Source of the DNA: Narthecium ossifragum
Lineage: Eukaryota; Streptophyta; Magnoliopsida; Dioscoreales; Nartheciaceae
NCBI GenBank assembly: GCA_963920575.1
Contig: OY986966.1
Coordinates: 2,996,130 to 3,060,129 of the forward strand
Direction: 5' to 3'
DNA: 64,000 nucleotides
The notes under the pieces: model-generated
The model's input: the letters and a program-made list of their open reading frames with translations, nothing else
Told to the model about the DNA's origin: nothing
The model's database searches: none
Shown here: piece after piece, positions 58,387-64,000 of the stretch
Position numbering within the stretch: position 1 is the stretch's first letter
Layout: every line of letters begins with the position of its first letter
Translations under genes and position numbers: made by a program

Positions 58387-59094
58387 CGTCTGCAGGAGAT
58401 CGGTAGCTTATTAGTGCAGTGTGAGTGACTTATACAGGGTTAATGGGGTTAAGGGATTTTAGGATTAGCTTATTCTGACTTAAGGGGTTTAAAAAATATG
58501 AATAGAAAAAAAAAGTAAAATGATAATGATAGATGAAAAATAAATAAAATAATAATAATTATTTTTTGTGTTTGAGAGATAAATAGGAGGATAAGGGGCA
58601 TATCAAACACATTAGTTTTAAACTTAGACTCTCATCTGACCAAAAAAAAAAAAAAAACCCTTGGATCGGACCGGAACAAATGGTTCCGGGTTGTATTCCT
58701 GTAAATGGCTTTTTTAAATTAGCATTTGGTGTGCAATTTGCGTCTCATTCCTCACTCCTTAGCAATGTCTCAGTCATTGACACGTACTGTTAGTACTAAC
58801 TTAAAGTTGTTGTAGATTGGACTGAAGTTTTTAATCGAATTCCTCCCGGGTTTGTTGCAATATAGAGCTTTGACCTTCCGTCACCAGTATTAAGTTTTTA
58901 ATTAGGTTGTTAGTGATTTGTCATAAGAGTAAACTTTGACGGGACACAGCCGTCAGTCTGTGACAGGCTAAGAGCTATGAGAAACAGGCCATGATTCCCC
59001 GTAAAGGCCCATTAGTATCTATATCATAAACAACAAACCTCTTGGGCCAAAAGCACGACCCATCAGCAATTGAAATCCTCTTGCCTAAACAAAC
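58387..59094. other. 3' flank of WRKY copy C
   Basis: Non-coding. 58440-58640 is an AT-rich, MITE-like stretch with weakly matching ends (TTAAGGGATTTTAGG / AAGGGGCATATC). Nothing else recognised. Confidence 0.4.
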
Positions 59095-59250
59095 ACACTC
59101 TCTCTTTTACACACACACACTCACTCACTCACTCTCTCTCTCTCTCACACACACGCGTTTGGATAACTCAACTCATTCTCATACTCACTCTCACTCACTC
59201 TCTCTCTCTCACACACGCGCGCGTTTGTATAACCCAACTCATTCTCATCT
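59095..59250. repeat. CA/CT microsatellite with tandem duplication
   Basis: Two copies of a ~80-base block made of ACTCACTCACTCTCTCTC, CACACGCG, TTTGGATAACTCAACTC or TTTGTATAACCCAACTC and ATTCTCAT. Confidence 0.9.
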
Positions 59251-60664
59251 AAAATCCAACCTGCTCAACCCGGCCCATCATTGTCAACGTGACAACATGT
59301 AACATAAAATTAATATAAAAAATAGGAAATACACACACAAAAAGGTAATTATGTGAAAAATATAATAGTAAGCCTTTTAAAGTGAACATAGAAATTGAAT
59401 CACATTCTCTCGAATAATTATCCCATTAAATACTAACCAAAGGATACTTAATACTAACCAGATTTTGCTTCATTCATCATTCGCCGAACATATGGAGAGA
59501 AGAAAACAAAAACAACGATGATAAAGCAGAAACACACTCACAGTAAAGTACGATAGTGTCGTTAATTATTTCGGTGAGTCCGTGATCGTCATCTCTCGTG
59601 TTAGATCCTACGATTCTATCAATTATATAAATTGGAGTTTTATTTTTAGAAAAAGAATCTTACTGGAGTCTAGAAATTAATTTAGGGAAAGTTTATACAG
59701 TATTATACATCCATCCATTTTGTTGATTTTGGTTTTTATCCGTTACTTACTAAATTCTAATCTCGAGGCAAATCAAAAGTTTATAAATTTTTTTAAAAAA
59801 AATTATGAAATTTAATGTTTAGTGCGTGTGTGTTGTATATAGGGATACTTGAAGTAATTTATAAAAAAAAAAAAAATAAATCAGGGCCGATTTGGATTTT
59901 AATTTTAAGCCTATCAACCTCTTGTTCCAAACGTGTCACCTGCCTGCTCCGAACCCAGTTAATTAACCCAAGTCACCTAATCCCAAACGTATAGGTTAGA
60001 GGCGAGGTGGGGCTGAAATCTGCATATATTAACCTGTCACGCTGTCGTTCCTAGCTAGTTGTTTTCAGATGGTCAAACACTCATCACTCAGCCATGCACC
60101 GATCGAGAAACGCTGGCCTATATTATGATGGCTAGCTTAAGTGCTACGATACGATTAAACTGAACACCCCAAGTTACTGCCAAGGATATTAATTAAAATC
60201 TCTCTTCTTAATACCATATTGGGAGCAGGATAACCTGACATCGTTATCATCTCCGTCCACGTGAGGGGGCCAATTTTGAGCGAGGATAGGATTAGGATAT
60301 ACGGGGGATCCAACATGTATATAATTTTATCCAAAATATATAGCTCAAGAGTCTTGTATATTCTCTTAATTTGAAGCTCAGGAGGAGAGGATATGCTGAT
60401 TTTGTCAAAGATCATAAGTTCATAACCAGCAACAAGAGGACAATGCTGAGTATTTTCCCTTTGAAGTATAATTTTAATTAGCTAGTCTGTTTCCTAGATT
60501 AAGGTCTTGGAAAATTTGACAATTCACCATGATATCCAGAGAGCTCAAATCCTAACTCTAGCCACTCGCTTATGGGTTGAGTGGCTAGAGATTTTCATTT
60601 GTATTCACGTGGGATTCGAATTGATATTTTTTTCTCTTTTATTCTTACAATTAATCCAACATAA
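59251..60664. other. Non-coding region between WRKY copies C and D
   Basis: No gene seen. AATTAAAATCTCTCTTCTT at 60190 recurs at 46440 in the copy B intron, a sign of old shared repeats. Confidence 0.45.
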
Positions 60665-60904
60665 GGGTCTGTTTGGCGATCCCACGGATATGAAATCCAC
60701 CCCAACGGATTTTAAAAACAATATCCTCGAAAGAAGTGAATCCGTTGAAAAACAGAATCCATCCCTATGTGGATTCTATTTATGAGAATTCAATTACTTA
60801 TCGAAACAACTGGATTAAACATATCTTGGAATCCACACATCCTCCCGTAACCCTCCCATCATCCATCGGATTCACCCCATCCCTCGCCATCCACCAAACA
60901 GGGC
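60665..60904. mobile_element. MITE with CTGTTTGG ends
   Basis: Inverted ends GGGTCTGTTTGGCGATCC and GCCATCCACCAAACAGGGC enclose 240 bases. Typical of hAT- or Harbinger-type plant MITEs. No clear target duplication. Confidence 0.5.
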
Positions 60905-62162
60905 GTGACTGAACGAGGATTTAAGTAAACGAGGAGTATTTTGGTGTGGGCCTCGCATTCGCTTGACGTAGGAGGGCCACATGGGCCTCGCATTCGCTTG
61001 ACGTAGGATTTCTTAACAACTTTGCTAAGGAAATAATTGGTGGCGCTTGTGAGCTACTACAATATATGCTTATATTAAAATACTCGACATGCTCCACATA
61101 CCGGATATTCCATAGTATAAATGTTTAAACCATGTCAATTTAAATCCACAATCTTGACCATCACACAAAGTCTTTTCCTCGTGTTCTACCGTAAAATACG
61201 CCACCATCGAAGCATCGAGCTATAGCACCGTCCAAGATTATGTGTTCCAGTGTCCATGGTTGCTACTCGCTGCTACTTGCTAATTAACTAGATGGATATA
61301 GATAGATAGAAGATACGAGACAAATCTAAGATTGCCGACCACGCTTCCGCTGAGCCATGGGGCCGTCCAAACTTGTGTATTGACTGCAATTAGGTGTTAT
61401 GAATATAGAAATCAGAGCTAAATTGAACTCTCACCTAACAAGGGAAGGGCACCGGATCTTTTTCCCTGATACCGAATGAATATATATATGTTATACACAG
61501 CAAGCAAGAGGTTTAATTAACTACCCAAGATGTCTTAATCACGATGGCATCTGGTGTCAGTAATTTTGACCGAGGATGGAGATCGAAGCAGCTATAGAAG
61601 CTGGTGGTAATTAATCAATGGATATTGGACGAGAGGTCCATTATGAGGTAATTAATCAATGCATAGTCTATTTAATATATTTTTTAAAATGTGCTTAGAC
61701 CTAAAACAAACAGTTATGACTAGTTTTATTATTCCTATTACCAAAATGTCATTCTAACTGTACCAACTCAGATCTAATTAGTTTGGAGAGGAAGCAAGGA
61801 GGATCGGACGACTGTGAATGCTTCATCCTTGATCAACAGCGAAGAGGTACCGGTGGTCGTCGACGCCGGTGGAGGAGGGGTCGTGAGAATTGCCTTAAGG
61901 TTTGATTCACCAGGTTGTATTGCCGGTTTCGACGATGGAGATGGCGGAATAGAGTGGGGGCGGCGAAGGTGCTCTTAGAGAAGAAGAGCAGCGAAAGCGG
62001 TAGATTTGGACCCCTGATCACTGCCCCCCCCCCACACCCCCCCCCCCCACACCCCCCCCTAATCAATAACCCCATATATTCCCAAAAGGGTGGGGGGTGT
62101 CCATGGAGGATGATCATGATCAGTACCGTTCTTGTAAAATTATCATGACACTTTCATTAGCT
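60905..62162. other. Non-coding region with C-rich tract
   Basis: Begins with a 28-base tandem duplication (GGGCCTCGCATTCGCTTGAC, at ~60950 and ~60983). A run of Cs broken by CACA lies at 62023-62060. No gene recognised; the frame 61833-62117 is driven by the C tract. Confidence 0.5.
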
Positions 62163-62520
62163 TTGGGGTTGCTTGGTTGCAAGAAAGTGGCCGGAGAAAG
62201 TGGTCAGTTTCTGAAATTGACATAGTTTTTGGTGTTTGGACGACAGAATTAAACTGTGATAAAAAGTGAAAAGTTGCTCTCACTTTCCACCTACCATCGC
62301 CTCTTCTTTTTGACTTTCCTTCGTAATGTTCGAAAGTGAGTCATACCTCTTTTATTACTGGGCACAAACTTCATATCTATTTTCTAATTTCTATTCCCTG
62401 ACGCCACCAAACACTAGAAGATACTATTGACGACTCCATGTGAGTGATTTATAGACGAATGAGACTTTTTTTAACTCACTTTTTGTTTCCAAGTCCTTAA
62501 TTACAACCAAACAGGGCCTT
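62163..62520. mobile_element. Possible MITE before WRKY copy D
   Basis: Ends GGGGTTGCTTGGTTGCAAG and ACAACCAAACAGGGCC are imperfect inverted repeats around ~350 AT-rich bases. Weak but of the same type as the element at 60665-60904. Confidence 0.35.
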
Positions 62521-62696
62521 TAATTCTTCTCCTCCTCCTCTTGAACCATGTGGACGATCGACGAGGGCACATCAACTTGCATAAGTAAACTTTTATGAAA
62601 AGGAAAGCTGCCGGAGAATGGTCAGCAATGACGCCACGCAAAGATCGCATCCATGACGAAATCCAACTTCCAATCAAGTTCATGCTAGCAGCCACG

Positions 62697-62795
62697 TTAC
62701 TTCCTCACCAAGGTTAGTTTTCAAATATTTTTGCACGCGTATTCTCATCCACTAGCTAGCTAGCCACTAGTTAACACCTCCCCTTTTCTATAAAA
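62697..62795 (+). promoter_or_regulatory. Promoter of WRKY copy D
   Basis: TTACTTCCTCACCAAGGTTA (62697-62716) matches the copy C promoter at 19 of 20 bases and is again followed by an AT-rich stretch and ATTCTCATCCACT. A TATA box TATAAAA lies at 62789-62795. Confidence 0.65.
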
Positions 62796-62867
62796 GCACA
62801 CCAATTTCTCACACCTTAGTAGTAAACAAGAAAACTAGCTTAATTAGTGCACACATATATTAGTGAG

Positions 62868-62868
<1 letters not shown>

Positions 62869-62902
<34 letters not shown>
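62869..62902 (+). repeat. (GA)n tract in the copy D leader
   Basis: About 17 GA dinucleotides and then a GGGGA-rich stretch directly before the start codon at 62935, between TATA box and ATG. GA repeats bind plant BPC/GAGA factors. Confidence 0.9.
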
Positions 62903-62905
<3 letters not shown>

Positions 62906-62934
62906 GAGGGGAGGGGAGGGGAGGGGGGATCTGC

Positions 62935-64000
62935 ATGGGCTCCCCAGGGCACGACAAAACCTTCGCAGTACAGGAGCTGATGAGAAAGCTTAGTACTGCG
63001 CTGGAGGGTCTGGTGCAGGGCGAGCCGGTCACGGACCTCACGGTGTTAGCGGCCGTGCATGAGGAGGTTGCAATAATGGAGGCCAGGGTTCTCTCCATGT
63101 TGAAGTGCTCCGGCATGGGGCCGATGGATCCGGCGACCGTACCGGGGCATGGTTCACTTGGCTACGAGAGTTCCGATGGCAAGAGTCAAATTTACTCCGC
63201 CAACATTAACTTCAGCGGAGGAGGTCACCGGAGAAGGTAAGCTATCTATCTTATAATATATAGTTTTTGCCCGGCCACTAGTTTCAAGCAACAATATTTC
63301 GCACATTACGACATACATTTAACGTATATTAATTTAGCTCATCTCAGTCGTACGTACGTGTTCTTGTTAAAGATAAGGAACAAGTATAGATCATTATAAA
63401 CAAAAAACAACATTATAAAATGATATGATCAACTAATCAAAGATTCTTTGTTCCATGCTTAATTGGGTGATGATAATTTCTTCTTTTTTTCTTTTTTAAT
63501 ACAGCTAATTATATATCACTATTATATTCGATGCTGAGGTGGCTGATCTGATAGTTTAATCAGAGCAATATTGTTTTAATATTGGCACGTTGATTGACCT
63601 GAGACTAGTCAACCTGAGTTTATTCGATGGATCCTTTTGGCGTGAAATAGATTCTCCTTGGATTCTTGTTCACCTAGCTTCCATAGTATATGGACCGAAC
63701 AAATATATATCAATTAATCAAACGCCTTTTCAATTTAATCGATTCTTTTCTTGTATTAGTTTACTAAGTGAGCTAACGCTATGGTAACTTTGTGCGATTA
63801 CAAAGTTAATATATGCTTACAGAGGTCAGCAGTATTCCTGGAGGACGGTAGCTGATAGTACTGACGATGGTTACTCATGGCGCAAATATGGCCGGAAGTA
63901 TATCAACGGCACTAAACATCCAAGGTTAGGTCCATGATTGACTGATTCGTGTATTGATTATCGACGAGCTAGAAAAGAAATATGGATTGATGAATTAAAG
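62935..64000 (+). CDS. Group III WRKY gene, copy D, partial (WRKYGRK core)
   Basis: Exon 1 62935-63236 and exon 2 63823-63924 join in frame; exon 3 with the zinc finger lies beyond the window. The ATG at 62935 (MGSPGHDKTFAVQ) is chosen over the one at 62863, because the latter reads through the GA repeat and because copy C starts MGSAPGHQKT. Exon 1 resembles copy C (LMRKLSTALEGLVQGEPV, AAVHEEVAIMEARVLSMLK, ending GGHRR). Exon 2 reads RGQQYSWRTVADSTDDGYS, then the core WRKYGRK, a Gln-to-Arg change, then YINGTKHPR. The splice phases equal those of copies A and C. It should be a nuclear DNA-binding protein; the altered core may change W-box affinity or specificity. Intron 1 has the same W-box pair as copy C. 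Confidence 0.88.
63594..63612. promoter_or_regulatory. Inverted W-box pair in intron 1 of copy D
   Basis: TTGACC (63594-63599) and AGTCAA (63607-63612) face each other, within the conserved phrase ATTGGCAC...TTGATTGACCTG shared with copy C intron 1. Confidence 0.6.

Noticed and set aside
61833..62117. Minus-strand frame with Gly-rich segment
   Set aside because: Driven by the C tract at 62023-62060; no conserved motif.
62863..62934. Start codon at 62863 for WRKY D
   Set aside because: It would translate the GA repeat (MRKERERERE); copy C homology supports the ATG at 62935.

Overview
This is a stretch of plant nuclear genome (a flowering plant; I cannot assign the order from sequence alone). 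It has spliced genes with GT-AG introns, an AT-rich intergenic background, and many plant-type transposons: LINEs, LTR retroelements and solo LTRs, a Mutator-like element with a C48/Ulp1-type protease, a hAT element, Helitrons and MITEs. I see no rRNA or tRNA gene, no CRISPR array and no bacterial features.

The host genes are a tandem cluster of four WRKY transcription factor genes, all on the + strand and all with the same three-exon layout (group III type, C2HC zinc finger, same splice phases). Copy A (19668-26482) splices in frame but has a WKKYGQK core. Copy B (37116-48870) is its paralogue and is a pseudogene. Copy C (56853-58386) is compact and intact with a canonical WRKYGQK core. Copy D (62935-64000, cut by the window end) has a WRKYGRK core. 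A and B form one pair and C and D another, judged by exon 1, promoter and intron similarity.

The rest is mainly transposon archaeology. 1-3.4 kb: a solo LTR inside a LINE tail. 6.1-16.3 kb: a ~10 kb Mutator-like element with a 9-bp target duplication, a MURA-type transposase with its DDE residues visible, a C48-protease gene, and a GTTACTTTCC motif repeated through its non-coding parts. 17-19.3 kb: Helitrons and a long-TIR element. 20.9-27.8 kb: the long intron of copy A with an antisense LINE, plus LTR fragments containing 5S-rRNA-like sequence. 28.9-34.1 kb: a hAT element and a second solo LTR in a GC-rich segment. 35.9-36.7 kb: a Helitron inserted in its own relative. 37.8-46.2 kb: a triple nest (LINE > solo LTR > 3-kb palindromic element) in intron 1 of copy B. 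49.5-56.4 kb: degraded retroelements, an array of perfect short palindromes, and a small relative of the big Mutator-like element. 56.6-64 kb: copies C and D.

Nine insertions carry target-site duplications or precise A^T junctions that I could read directly, so their order can be partly reconstructed. The LINE in copy A is absent from the homologous site in copy B, so it came after the A/B duplication. The palindrome came after the solo LTR, which came after the LINE in copy B. The likeliest working host genes are WRKY C, WRKY D and perhaps A. The most unusual signals are the motif-studded protease-bearing Mutator-like element, the 3-kb palindrome, and the WRKY core variants.
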